From 9FT-COMBO-48-23 sp964400675 (GTDB taxonomy: Bacteria > Chloroflexota > Dehalococcoidia > GIF9 > UBA5629), in the NCBI GenBank assembly GCA_964400675.1, contig CAYNVO010000002.1, positions 124,001-188,000 of the forward strand: 64,000 nucleotides of DNA, written 5' to 3'. The position numbers and the translations under genes were made by a program. The notes beneath the pieces were generated by a model. The model searched no databases. It had not been told where the DNA came from and saw only the letters and a program-made list of their open reading frames with translations. Shown here one piece after another: positions 17,302 through 25,543 of this stretch (positions are counted from its first letter, which is position 1; every line of letters begins with the position of its first letter).

Positions 17302-17945
17302 TGGAAGCTATAAAGATTTTGATTGCTGATGACCATCCAGTAGTGAGAGAAGGGCTGTTTGCCATGTTAAGCAGGGAGGTTGACTTTGATGTGGTTGGAG
17401 AGGCTAAGGATGGGGTGGAAGCAGTGAATAAAGCCAAGGAGTTGAGTCCAGATGTAGTGCTTATGGACCTTCGGATGCCGGAGATGGACGGCGTCGAAGC
17501 TATGCGCCAGATAAAGTCAGAGATGCCCGATGTCAAATTCATAATCCTGACTACATATAGCGATGACGAGTATATATTTAGTGGTATTGAAGCTGGTGCT
17601 CGGGCCTATCTGCTTAAGGATGCTCCGAGAGAGGATTTATTCAAAGCAATAAGAGCTGTTCATCGGGGCGAGTCGCTTATTCAACCAGTGGTGGCATCGA
17701 AATTGTTGGACCGTTTCTCCGAGCTGTCTCGCCGGACACCGTCTGGAGATGAGCTTTCAAGCCGAGAGCTTGAAATATTGTGCCTTATGGCTAAAGGTGC
17801 GGCTAATAAAGAGATTAGTGCTCAGCTTAACATTGCCCAGAGTACAGTGAAGACGCATATTAGTAATATTTTTCAAAAACTGGGAGTGAGTGACCGCACC
17901 GAAGCTGTGACTCAAGCTATTAAGAAGGGTATTATCCGTCTTTAG
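17301..17945 (+). CDS. NarL/FixJ-family response regulator
   Basis: 214 residues. Receiver domain with acid pocket DDHP, phospho-Asp in VVLMDLRMPEMDG (about residue 54), switch Thr in LTTYS and Lys in LLKDAP. C-terminal LuxR-type HTH (SSRELEILCLMAKGAANKEI...VKTHISNIFQKL). GTG start at 17301 overlaps the kinase stop by one base (TAGTG), with AAGGAGG upstream, so kinase and regulator are made in fixed ratio. Target genes are unknown. A terminator follows at 17972. Confidence 0.95.
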   Translation: MEAIKILIADDHPVVREGLFAMLSREVDFDVVGEAKDGVEAVNKAKELSPDVVLMDLRMPEMDGVEAMRQIKSEMPDVKFIILTTYSDDEYIFSGIEAGARAYLLKDAPREDLFKAIRAVHRGESLIQPVVASKLLDRFSELSRRTPSGDELSSRELEILCLMAKGAANKEISAQLNIAQSTVKTHISNIFQKLGVSDRTEAVTQAIKKGIIRL

Positions 17946-17971
17946 TCATACTAAAGTACTATGAGGCATAG

Positions 17972-18004
17972 GAAAAAGGGTTGACTTTTAGGTCAACCTT
18001 TTTC
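17972..18004 (+). terminator. Intrinsic terminator after kinase/regulator operon
   Basis: Arms GAAAAAGGGTTGAC and GTCAACCTTTTTC with a short loop, ending in a T-run. It closes the glyS-sbcD-kinase-regulator unit. Confidence 0.8.
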
Positions 18005-18131
18005 TGTGTGTGAAACCAACCACTCTCCTGATGGTGTAACCGATCTGAGACGGTAAACTTAAAGTTAAGGTTATTGGCTAAAGTATATACTATGCCGAAG
18101 AAATGCCTGCCTTGATATCAGGAGAGATGTA

Positions 18132-18524
18132 ATGGGAAATATAAAGTTGCTAATAGTCGATGATAATGAAGTAGTAAGGGAGGGGCTCAAGAGCATCCTT
18201 GAGCCTCAAGCTGATATAGATGTGGTTGGAGAGGCTGTGGATGGACTGGACGCAGTGGCGAAAGCGGAGAAATTGAATCCTGATGTCATTTTGATGGATG
18301 CTCATATGCCCGGCATAGATGGCACAGAGGCAACCCGCCGTATAAAGAGAAGTCTGCCCGATGTGAAAATCTTGTTTCTAACGGTCTATGGCGATTATGT
18401 CGGCTCAGCGCTTGATGCGGGTGCTAGTTGGTATCTGACTAAAGATTGCAGGCGCCAAGACCTTATGGAAGCTATCAGGGTTTTAGCGCGGAGCACGCGA
18501 GCCAAGGCAAAAAAGGCCGGTTGA
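18132..18524 (+). CDS. Single-domain response regulator receiver protein
   Basis: 130 residues, receiver domain only: acid pocket DDNE, phospho-Asp in VILMDAHMPGIDG (~residue 54), LTVYG and LTKDCRR. There is no DNA-binding output domain. It is very similar in its first half to the NarL regulator just upstream (shared VVREGL, VVGEAVDG) and probably arose by duplication and loss of the HTH. It may act as a phosphate sink or bind a partner. It has its own leader after the terminator at 17972. Confidence 0.9.
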   Translation: MGNIKLLIVDDNEVVREGLKSILEPQADIDVVGEAVDGLDAVAKAEKLNPDVILMDAHMPGIDGTEATRRIKRSLPDVKILFLTVYGDYVGSALDAGASWYLTKDCRRQDLMEAIRVLARSTRAKAKKAG

Positions 18525-18661
18525 TGGAAATCAGACATCGGTCCTAATCATAGTCTAAAAAACTCTTTGTTCTATGCCCTCGAGATTACTGACACTCCGG
18601 CTATTTTAAGTTGACCATGATTGTCTTGTAGTTGCCAGTGATGTTTTTGCTGGCGGTGTCT

Positions 18662-20359
18662 TTAAATCAATTTAAATTCTAGTACGTCCACAAGCCCCAT
18701 ATCGGTCAACCTAAGTTCGGGTATTACCGGTAGAGCGATAAAAGAAAGGAGCGCAAAGGGAGCTGGTGGGACGTGCCCTAAGCCAGATGCTGTTTTCTCT
18801 GCTTTCTCAAATTTTTTTACGACTGCTTCCAATGGCTCGGGTGAAAGTAGTCCAGCAACAGGTAGAGGTAAAGCTGCCAGGATTTTTCCATCGACGCATA
18901 CTACTAATCCACCTTGCAATTTCTCAATCTCTTTGATTGCTGTGAAGATATCAGGGTCATTCGTGCCGACTGCCACTATGTTGTGAGAGTCATGGGCTAT
19001 AGATGAGGCTAGTGCACCTCGTTTCAGGCCAAAGCCTTTGACCAGCCCTACGCCAATATTGCCACTTGCCTTGTGTCTTTCCACGACTACCAACTTTAAA
19101 ATATCTTCTTCCAGGTCAGGCATAACTATGCCGTCTTTGACTTTCACGAGCTCAATTCTTTTTTTAGTGATTATCTGGCCGGGGATTATCTCGATAACTG
19201 GCAGGCATTTCCTGTCTGTGGTTAACTTTAGTGCTCCTATGGAGAACGGCTTGATGCGAACGGTATCGATTAGCTCATTAGCCGAAGCTTTTAGCGGTGC
19301 CTCGAGATATTTACCATTCCTAGCTACCAAGTGACCTTTGTAAAAGACCATATTTATTTCGAGATTTGGAAGGTCGGTGATGGTAATGAGATTTGCGATG
19401 TAGCCGGGAGCAATACCGCCATGGTCGTACAGTCTGAAATACTCGGCGGTGTTGATGGTTGCCAGTTGTATTGCACGTACCGGTTCAAGTCCGCTTTGTA
19501 TCGCCTTCCTGACTACAGCATCAATGTCACCTTCTTGGAGCAAATCGGAGCAACTGCGGTCATCGACAACAAAAAAGCACCTGTGATACGTCCTGTCGTT
19601 AACCAAAGGTAAGAGAGTATCCAGGTTTTTTTCTGAGGAGCCCTCTCGTATCATAAGGTGCATTCCGCGTCTCAGCTTTTCTCTACCTTCTTCTAGCGTA
19701 GTTGACTCATGGTCTGAGCCAATGCCGGCGGATAAGTAAGCATTCAGCCGTTTATTCATAACACCTGGGGCATGTCCATCAATGACCTTGCCTTGGGCAG
19801 CGGCTATTTTCTTTAAAACCTCTCTGTCACCACTGATAACACCCGGGAAATTCATCATCTCGCCAAGCCCAATGAAGTTTTTCATCTTGAGTAGCTTCTT
19901 AATATCTTGGGCTTTGATCTCTGCTCCACTGGTTTCCATATTGGTAGCAGGCACGCATGATGGAGCTACAAAGAACATGTCAAGAGGTAACTTCTGTGCC
20001 CAATCCATGACAAACTTTATGCCATCGAAGCCAGCCACATTGGTTATTTCGTGCAGGTCAGTAATCGTTGCTGAGGTGCCTCTAGGGACTACTGCTTGAG
20101 CATATTGAGCCGGATGCAGCATGGAGCTTTCTATGTGGGTGTGCCCGTTTATTAGCCCTGGAGCCAGATAGCTGCCCTTCAGATCGAGTATCTCTTTGGC
20201 TTTGATGTAATTTCCGATGCCGGCAATCCTACCACCATATATGGCTACATTGCCTTCTTCTATGATACCGACGAAAGTGTTTATTATCTTAGCGTTCTTA
20301 ATCAGCAAGTCCGCAGGGGCGTCCCCACGGGCAACTGAAATTAGTTTAGCTAAACTCAT
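18662..20359 (-). CDS. ade: Adenine deaminase
   Basis: 565 residues, the usual length for bacterial adenine deaminase. Amidohydrolase metal site GHTHIESSMLHP (~residue 72), GTSATITDLHEI, the mid-domain IGSDHES, and the C-terminal IAHDSHNIVAVG characteristic of Ade. The enzyme turns adenine into hypoxanthine. It lies 18 bp downstream of hpt on the same strand, so hypoxanthine made here is presumably converted to IMP by the neighbour: a two-gene purine salvage operon. Confidence 0.95.
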   Translation of the reverse strand: MSLAKLISVARGDAPADLLIKNAKIINTFVGIIEEGNVAIYGGRIAGIGNYIKAKEILDLKGSYLAPGLINGHTHIESSMLHPAQYAQAVVPRGTSATITDLHEITNVAGFDGIKFVMDWAQKLPLDMFFVAPSCVPATNMETSGAEIKAQDIKKLLKMKNFIGLGEMMNFPGVISGDREVLKKIAAAQGKVIDGHAPGVMNKRLNAYLSAGIGSDHESTTLEEGREKLRRGMHLMIREGSSEKNLDTLLPLVNDRTYHRCFFVVDDRSCSDLLQEGDIDAVVRKAIQSGLEPVRAIQLATINTAEYFRLYDHGGIAPGYIANLITITDLPNLEINMVFYKGHLVARNGKYLEAPLKASANELIDTVRIKPFSIGALKLTTDRKCLPVIEIIPGQIITKKRIELVKVKDGIVMPDLEEDILKLVVVERHKASGNIGVGLVKGFGLKRGALASSIAHDSHNIVAVGTNDPDIFTAIKEIEKLQGGLVVCVDGKILAALPLPVAGLLSPEPLEAVVKKFEKAEKTASGLGHVPPAPFALLSFIALPVIPELRLTDMGLVDVLEFKLI

Positions 20360-20377
20360 ATCATCGTCCTCTGTAGA

Positions 20378-20896
20378 TTAATCTATGGAACATATATCCC
20401 GCAGGTGACGAAACTTCTCATTCCGGTCAATTCCGTAGCCTACTATAAACTTGTTGGGCACAGTAAACCCCAGATAATCAATGGTCATCGGAACTTGGTG
20501 GCGTGAAGGCTTATCGGTCAGGGCGCACAGTCTCAGGGACGATGGCTTTTTCTTTTGCAGATAATCCATCAGGAAAGAAACAGTCAGCCCGGTATCAACT
20601 ATGTCCTCGATCACTAATACGTCTCTGCCTTTTATTGATGTCTTCAAGCCATGTAATACTTTCACTCTGCCTGAAGTTTCCGTGCCAGCGCCGTAGCTGG
20701 AAAGTCTAACGAAATCCACTTCTACAGGTAAATCAAGCTCGCGGATCAGGTCGGCCATGAAGACAAATGAGCCCTTGAGAATGCCGATAATTAGAGGTTG
20801 CTTGCCTTGGTAATCCCGCCTGATTTCAGCAGCTAGCTTGGCTACAGCCTGCTTGATTTCGTCTTGAGAGATTAGGATTTTGGGCAGCCGAGACAC
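20378..20896 (-). CDS. hpt: Hypoxanthine phosphoribosyltransferase
   Basis: 172 residues. The PRPP-binding motif VLVIEDIVDTGLT (~residue 90) and the flexible-loop region are standard for Hpt/Hprt. The start is a GTG at 20896. No Shine-Dalgarno is visible, and the promoter -10 lies seven bases upstream, so the mRNA may be leaderless. It forms an operon with adenine deaminase. It makes IMP from hypoxanthine and PRPP in the cytoplasm. Confidence 0.94.
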   Translation of the reverse strand: MSRLPKILISQDEIKQAVAKLAAEIRRDYQGKQPLIIGILKGSFVFMADLIRELDLPVEVDFVRLSSYGAGTETSGRVKVLHGLKTSIKGRDVLVIEDIVDTGLTVSFLMDYLQKKKPSSLRLCALTDKPSRHQVPMTIDYLGFTVPNKFIVGYGIDRNEKFRHLRDICSID

Positions 20897-20903
20897 GGGG
20901 GTG

Positions 20904-20933
20904 ATTATACCCTTAGTAACTTCCTATTGTCTA
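20904..20933 (-). promoter_or_regulatory. hpt-ade promoter placing start site at the GTG
   Basis: On the minus strand: TAGACA (20928-20933), 18-bp spacer, TATAAT (20904-20909). Only seven bases separate the -10 from the GTG at 20896. Confidence 0.65.
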
Positions 20934-20970
20934 TACAGTACGGTGGATTTGCGGTCTTATTTTAAGGCCG

Positions 20971-22140
20971 TTAGCGCTTGACGATTAGTTTTTTAACGGC
21001 TTGCTGTAGGCCTTCGATGGTGAGTTCAAACATGGGGAAGATTTTTCTAATCATGCCTATGGTAGGTTCGTTCCAGTAGTGGGGCGCTTCGGGGTTTAGC
21101 CAGACGCAGTGGCTGAAATGGTCAACGATTTGTTTAAGACGGATTATGCCGGGTTTGTAGTTTCGCTCATAGTAGTAAATGGCACCGTAAACACTTTGTA
21201 GCTCCGATGGTGCCATCCAGGCATCTCCCACCAGTATTACCTTATAATCTGGCTCCATTGTGTGTAACAGGTAGTCAGTGCTTATTGCATCCCGACGCTC
21301 GATGTCTTTATAAACGTAGTCGTAGATGCAATTATGAAAATAGTAGTATTGGAAGTCCTTGAAATGTGTGCTGTGGTGGGCAGCCGAGAATAGCAAGCTG
21401 CAGAGGTGGGCAAATGGGTTCATAGAGCCGCCTACATCCATGAGTAGGAGTAGCTTCACCTTATTCTTTCGGCTTCGTCGCCAGATTAAATCTATATCAC
21501 CGGCATTTTTGGCGGTAGCATCGATAGTCTTTTCCAGGTCCAGTTCGTCCTCTGGCCCGGTGCGATTCAATTGTCGTAACCCTTTTAGGGCTACCTCAAT
21601 TTGGCGTATATCGAGGGTTAAATCTTGACGGTAGTTGCGGAATTGCCTTTGTTCGGCAATCTGGATGGCGCTCCTGCCGCCTCCTCCACCACCAACCCTG
21701 AAGCCAGCCGGATTTTGCCCAGAATGTCCGAAAGGTGAGGTGCCTCCTCTGCCTATCCAGTAGTCTCCACCATCATGTTGCTCTGTTTGCTCACGGAGTC
21801 TTTTTTCTAACTCTTGGAGCAGTTCATCCAAATCCATAGTATCCAGCAGCGCCCGTTCTTCTTCCGTAAGTAACATCCTGTTGAAAGGGTCTTTTAACCA
21901 GTTAAGGATTTGCTCCGAAATTTCTGCTGGGGCTTTTATGCCCTTGAAGTATTCCTGGAAGGCTACATCATAATGGTCGAAGTAGGACTCGCTTTTTACA
22001 AGTATGGCTCGGGCGAGATAATAGAAGTCGTTCAGATTGGAAATGTAACCTTTGGATAGAGCTTCCATAAGGGTCATCCATTCTGTAATTGAAACGGGTA
22101 CCTTTCTTTCTCTTAAGGTGTAGAAAAAGTTGGTAAACAT
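20971..22140 (-). CDS. VWA-domain protein of the CoxE type
   Basis: 389 residues. A helical N-terminal region (~1-130) carries a Gly-rich linker (VGGGGGGRS). A von Willebrand A domain begins near residue 230 with MIDAS-like LLLMDVGGSMNPF; the usual DxSxS is DxGxS here, with the last Ser kept. CoxE-like proteins work with a MoxR/CoxD AAA ATPase as a metal-insertion or complex-remodelling pair. That ATPase is the next gene upstream, 37 bp away. No CO dehydrogenase or dehydrogenase target is encoded in this window, so the client is unknown. Confidence 0.88.
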   Translation of the reverse strand: MFTNFFYTLRERKVPVSITEWMTLMEALSKGYISNLNDFYYLARAILVKSESYFDHYDVAFQEYFKGIKAPAEISEQILNWLKDPFNRMLLTEEERALLDTMDLDELLQELEKRLREQTEQHDGGDYWIGRGGTSPFGHSGQNPAGFRVGGGGGGRSAIQIAEQRQFRNYRQDLTLDIRQIEVALKGLRQLNRTGPEDELDLEKTIDATAKNAGDIDLIWRRSRKNKVKLLLLMDVGGSMNPFAHLCSLLFSAAHHSTHFKDFQYYYFHNCIYDYVYKDIERRDAISTDYLLHTMEPDYKVILVGDAWMAPSELQSVYGAIYYYERNYKPGIIRLKQIVDHFSHCVWLNPEAPHYWNEPTIGMIRKIFPMFELTIEGLQQAVKKLIVKR

Positions 22141-22177
22141 ACGAGTGCCTAACTGTTATTTATCAACGTGGCTTATG

Positions 22178-23035
22178 TTAGCTGTCTACGGTCTTTGTGG
22201 CTTGTTTTTTCTTCATAAAGGTATTGATAAAATAGGCATAATCTGTCTCTTTCTTCAGCAAGGTGCCGGCGAAGGGAATATCAATGTTTATTATCTCATC
22301 AGGTGTGCTGCTGGCGATGAGGACGCGAATCCAATCTATCAGTTCGCTTGTTGATGGTTTCTTGCGGAAGTCGTCAATCTTCCGTAATGAGTAGAATGTT
22401 GCCAGAGACTGGCGGAGGAGGCTATCTCTGATGTCAGGGAAGTGTACCTTTACTATTTCCTCCATGAGCGCAGGGTCAGGAAATTCGATGTAATGGAATA
22501 TGCAGCGTCGTAGAAAAGCGTCAGGAAGTTCCTTTTCAGCATTGCTGGTTATTACTACTATGGGTCGATGAGTGGCAACGATTGTCTCTCCTGTCTCCGT
22601 GATGTAAAAGCTCATTTCGTCCAGCTCATTTAGCAGGTCGTTAGGGAATTCGAGGTCGGCTTTATCTATTTCGTCAATGAGTAGCACAATCTCCTCTTTG
22701 GAGGCGAAGGCTTCTCCTAATTTACCTAGCTTTATGTATTGTCTAATATCGGAGACATCTTTATCTCCGAAACGGCTATCGTTCAATCTTTGTACGGTAT
22801 CATAAACATAAAGGCCCTCTTGAGCCTTGGTGGTTGATTTTATGTTCCAGATAATGAGCCTCTTGTTTAGGTCTCTGGCGATGCTGTGGGCTAGGAGCGT
22901 TTTCCCCGTTCCAGGTTCGCCCCTAACCAACAAAGGCCTCTTTAAGGCTATGGCTACATTAACCGCATTTCTTAGGGCTTCGGAGGTAACATAATCGTGT
23001 GAGCCTTTGAATTTGTTAAAACTATCATTAACCAT
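22178..23035 (-). CDS. MoxR/CoxD-family AAA+ ATPase
   Basis: 285 residues. Walker A RGEPGTGKTLLAHS (~residue 38), Walker B LLIDEIDKAD (~118), sensor 1 VVITSNAEKELPDAF and the arginine-finger LRRCIFH. This is the MoxR chaperone branch. It is paired with the VWA protein downstream, as in moxR-coxE modules that activate metalloenzymes or assemble surface complexes. The start ATG lies after a weak AGGT-rich leader. The IS1595 element lies in its upstream region, about 220 bp away. Confidence 0.92.
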   Translation of the reverse strand: MVNDSFNKFKGSHDYVTSEALRNAVNVAIALKRPLLVRGEPGTGKTLLAHSIARDLNKRLIIWNIKSTTKAQEGLYVYDTVQRLNDSRFGDKDVSDIRQYIKLGKLGEAFASKEEIVLLIDEIDKADLEFPNDLLNELDEMSFYITETGETIVATHRPIVVITSNAEKELPDAFLRRCIFHYIEFPDPALMEEIVKVHFPDIRDSLLRQSLATFYSLRKIDDFRKKPSTSELIDWIRVLIASSTPDEIINIDIPFAGTLLKKETDYAYFINTFMKKKQATKTVDS

Positions 23036-23258
23036 TGTTTAAATTTACCTCCATTGGTACTAATTTTTTGGTACGTTGCCGCTAATTGTAGTCGATATCC
23101 AAACTTAAGGCAATTGAACCAGAGTTAAAACTATTCTGATATGCAGGCTTTTTCGTAGTAGGAAAATACAAGGTGGATTTTCCATCTAGCTGCTGAAAAT
23201 TTGCACAAGATAAGGAATTTTTGAGAAAAGTGTCTCTAATCCTCTGGCAATTAGATAC

Positions 23259-23287
23259 TTGACACACCCATAAATTCATGTTATACT
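23259..23287 (+). promoter_or_regulatory. Transposase promoter
   Basis: TTGACA (23259-23264), 17-bp spacer, TATACT (23282-23287); AGGAG precedes the transposase ATG at 23316. Confidence 0.7.
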
Positions 23288-23315
23288 TATATTAGACTTA
23301 GCTAGGAGTAGTAAC

Positions 23316-24299
23316 ATGAATAAGAGCGAACTAAATTATCAAACAGTACTAAGGTGGACGGACGAGGAATGCCGTGAGTTCCTAGAACACCAGCGTTGGC
23401 CCAATGGTGCGGTGTGCCCCAAGTGTGGTGCAAATAGTCCATACGCTGTATCACGCAAAACAGATACAAAGAACAAACTGCAAAAGTTCTATAAATGCAA
23501 GGCTTGCAGAAAGCAATTCACGGCGACTGTTGGAACTATCTTTGAAGATAGCCATATTCCGCTAAATAAATGGTTCGCTGCGATATTCCTCATGTGCGCC
23601 TCCAAGAAAGGCGTTAGCGCTCACCAGTTACACAGGATGCTGGGTGTAACCTATAAATCAACCTGGTTCATGGCCCATAGAATCCGTGAGGCTATGAGGG
23701 ATAAAAACATCCTTGAACCCTTTACTGGTACAGTAGAAGCAGACGAGACTTATATTGGTGGTAGACAACGTGGTCATTATACTGTGCGGGAACGCATTCA
23801 AGATGAAATCAAAATGGGACTTAGAAAAAGAGGCCCTCATCCCCGCATGAGTAAGGCGGTTGTCTTTGGGATGATTGAACGCAAGGGCAAAGTCCGCACA
23901 ATAAAAGTTTCAGAGGTTAATGCCAAAACGTTAGGGCCGGTGCTACGAAACAACCTAGACCTCGATAAAGCACGTCTGATTACTGATGGGCACTCAGCCT
24001 ACAGGCACATAAAGCACCATGTTCGCCATGACATTATTGACCACGAGAAAACCTATGTCGCTGGCGATGTGCACATTCAGGGTATTGAAAACTATTGGAG
24101 CTTGTTGAAACGGGGGCTATATGGCGTATTTCAGCACGTTGGGGCGGGTTATTTACCGCAATACCTCGATGAGTTTCAGTATAGGTTCAATAGCCGAAAG
24201 GTTACTGACGCCGAGAGGTTCGCTTCTTTGGTCGGCCAGGTGCAGGGACGGCTTGACTGGTATTGCCAGACGCATCAGCCTGAGAATCCCTACGCTTAA
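23316..24299 (+). CDS. IS1595-family (ISXO2-like) transposase
   Basis: 327 residues, apparently intact. An N-terminal zinc-ribbon (CPKCG...CKACRKQF) is followed by a helical domain and the ISXO2 DDE-type core: VEADETYIGG, LITDGHSAYRH and GIENYWSLLKRGLYG. The family moves by cut-and-paste. The ribosome-binding site AGGAG is eight bases before the ATG. Its 3' end overlaps a 59-codon gene on the other strand. The intact frame suggests recent activity. Confidence 0.95.
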   Translation: MNKSELNYQTVLRWTDEECREFLEHQRWPNGAVCPKCGANSPYAVSRKTDTKNKLQKFYKCKACRKQFTATVGTIFEDSHIPLNKWFAAIFLMCASKKGVSAHQLHRMLGVTYKSTWFMAHRIREAMRDKNILEPFTGTVEADETYIGGRQRGHYTVRERIQDEIKMGLRKRGPHPRMSKAVVFGMIERKGKVRTIKVSEVNAKTLGPVLRNNLDLDKARLITDGHSAYRHIKHHVRHDIIDHEKTYVAGDVHIQGIENYWSLLKRGLYGVFQHVGAGYLPQYLDEFQYRFNSRKVTDAERFASLVGQVQGRLDWYCQTHQPENPYA

Positions 24300-24381
24300 T
24301 AGGTGTGGCTAGTTCTTTAATGGCTTCCTGAAAAGATAGCGGATAGAGCGATATTGTCGTGTCTTTGTGTTTCTTGGTCAT
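24202..24381 (-). CDS. Small antisense gene of the IS1595 element (59 aa)
   Basis: 59 codons on the minus strand, ATG at 24381 and TAA at 24202-24204; its last ~98 bp overlap the 3' end of the transposase. The protein begins MTKKHKDTTISLYPLSFQEA and ends with a basic tail (GRPKKRTSRRQ). A short 'SL-PLSFEEAL' protein with a Lys/Pro-rich tail is, from memory, a frequent neighbour of ISXO2-like transposases; this could not be checked here. A perfect TTGACA-17-TATAAT promoter points at it from 24488-24516. No strong ribosome-binding site is seen. Possibly an accessory or regulatory factor of the element. Confidence 0.6.
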   Translation of the reverse strand: MTKKHKDTTISLYPLSFQEAIKELATPIKRRDSQADASGNTSQAVPAPGRPKKRTSRRQ

Positions 24382-24419
24382 TCTTATACCAACCGATGCT
24401 TATGTATTCTTAAAAGGAA

Positions 24420-24437
24420 GCCCTACTTTCGTAGGGC
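24420..24437 (-). terminator. GNRA-loop hairpin with U-rich tail in the antisense leader
   Basis: On the minus strand GCCCTAC-GAAA-GTAGGGC, a perfect 7-bp stem with GAAA tetraloop, followed by TTCCTTTT. It sits between the strong promoter and the small gene, so it could be an attenuator or end a ~75-nt RNA. Confidence 0.45.
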
Positions 24438-24487
24438 CAAATTAGGGCCTACTCTTAGGCAGTGGCCTAGTTTCAGTCCTAGTATAA

Positions 24488-24516
24488 ATTATATGTATTT
24501 TATATCCATTTGTCAA
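24488..24516 (-). promoter_or_regulatory. Perfect consensus promoter reading into the IS element
   Basis: On the minus strand TTGACA (24511-24516), 17-bp spacer, TATAAT (24488-24493). It overlaps the stop codon of the DUF3800 gene and points toward the small gene at 24381. Confidence 0.75.
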
Positions 24517-25292
24517 GGGGCAGGCCAAATAGATATACCAATAGGCATTCGAGGTTTCTTGCTTACCTCTTTTACTCTAGCATCGCCCAATTCGTCCCAA
24601 TAATCAGCACCGAAATATGGCTTGGGGTAGACACAACGATAGGCAGCATAGGCATTTAAGTCAGCCAGCTGTATAAAGTAGGATTCATGGGAAAGGCGAA
24701 AATTGGGATCTTCCACAATAAATGTTGCGGGGCGTGATAATGTTTGCCCAACATTGATAGCAGAGGGCACTTGGCTGTGTCTTCTCATCTGACGAAACAT
24801 GGATCTGACATAGGCGGGATCTCCCTCATCCGGGAAAACAACACAGCTGTCCCTACCGTAATAAGTGTAACGCTCAATCCGTTGTATTGTTTGCTGCCAC
24901 GCCATATTGCGAATGTCTGAAGGTTGCTCATTCTTAACCAACTTATCTTTTGCTATTAAAACTGCCCAGGTCTTTATCGCCCCAATCTTTTGCTGAAACC
25001 GCAACGCCATTCTATAAATGTTCATTCTGGCCTTAAGGCCAAGATTTAGTTCTTTGATTGGGCCAGTATTATGCACAAGGTATCCCGCTTTTAATTCCTC
25101 TCGTTGCTTCAGATGAAATTCTCTCCATAGAAAGTTGCGAAAATCCTTTATTGCGTCTAGAGTTGTCAGCCATGCATGGTCTGCAACAATCAATGAAGAT
25201 AGGACAAAGGCATCTGTGGGAGACCCCTTGATGCTAAGGCCAGTATCACCCGAATCGTCTAAATAAAATAGGTACATACTCTGTTTGTACAT
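24513..25292 (-). CDS. DUF3800 domain protein
   Basis: 259 residues. It opens with YLFYLDDSGDTG, the acidic signature of DUF3800, an RNase H-like fold found often in phages, plasmids and defence islands; biochemical function is unsettled. Further family-like stretches are WAVLIAKDKL and FIQLADLNAYAAYR. AGGAG precedes the ATG. The last codons coincide with the -35 element of the IS promoter, so the natural C-terminus may have been replaced by the IS insertion. Confidence 0.82.
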   Translation of the reverse strand: MYKQSMYLFYLDDSGDTGLSIKGSPTDAFVLSSLIVADHAWLTTLDAIKDFRNFLWREFHLKQREELKAGYLVHNTGPIKELNLGLKARMNIYRMALRFQQKIGAIKTWAVLIAKDKLVKNEQPSDIRNMAWQQTIQRIERYTYYGRDSCVVFPDEGDPAYVRSMFRQMRRHSQVPSAINVGQTLSRPATFIVEDPNFRLSHESYFIQLADLNAYAAYRCVYPKPYFGADYWDELGDARVKEVSKKPRMPIGISIWPAP

Positions 25293-25327
25293 TATATTAT
25301 ACTCCTAACCGGCTATCAATTTTACCG

Positions 25328-25355
25328 TTGACACACTCCAATCTAGTGCTATAAT
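25328..25355 (+). promoter_or_regulatory. Promoter of the 55-codon gene
   Basis: TTGACA (25328-25333), 16-bp spacer, TATAAT (25350-25355). It is divergent from the DUF3800 gene. Confidence 0.7.
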
Positions 25356-25375
25356 CAAGGTTAAGGGGGTGAATT

Positions 25376-25543
25376 ATGGCAAACTTAGATCCGCAGGTAC
25401 AAATACGCATCATAGACCTTGCCGAGAGATGGGTTGGTAATGTTGACGTTGGTACGAGTGGTCGGGAAAACGCTGTAAACGTGATCGCCAAGCGTTTCGA
25501 CCAGGCATACAAGGCCATAATCAAGACACTAACGGAGAAATAG
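25376..25543 (+). CDS. Small protein, 55 aa, unknown function
   Basis: ATG at 25376 behind AAGGGGGTG, TAG at 25541-25543. The product starts MANLDPQVQIRIIDLAERWV and is predicted mostly helical. It has a consensus promoter 20 bp upstream, so it is very likely expressed. Its last 23 bp overlap the end of a second small gene on the other strand. No family recognised with confidence. Confidence 0.65.
   Translation: MANLDPQVQIRIIDLAERWVGNVDVGTSGRENAVNVIAKRFDQAYKAIIKTLTEK

Larger units (their letters stand above)
23259..24516. mobile_element. IS1595-type insertion element (limits approximate)
   Basis: Defined by the ISXO2-like transposase at 23316-24299, its promoter at 23259 and an antisense small gene and promoter at the other end. 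I could not find convincing terminal inverted repeats or a target duplication, so the limits given are those of the outermost promoters. The right side abuts the last codons of the DUF3800 gene. Confidence 0.7.

Noticed and set aside
23036..24520. Terminal inverted repeats for the IS1595 element
   Set aside because: The only matching outer sequences are the two TTGACA promoters, and their surroundings do not align. Element limits are left approximate.
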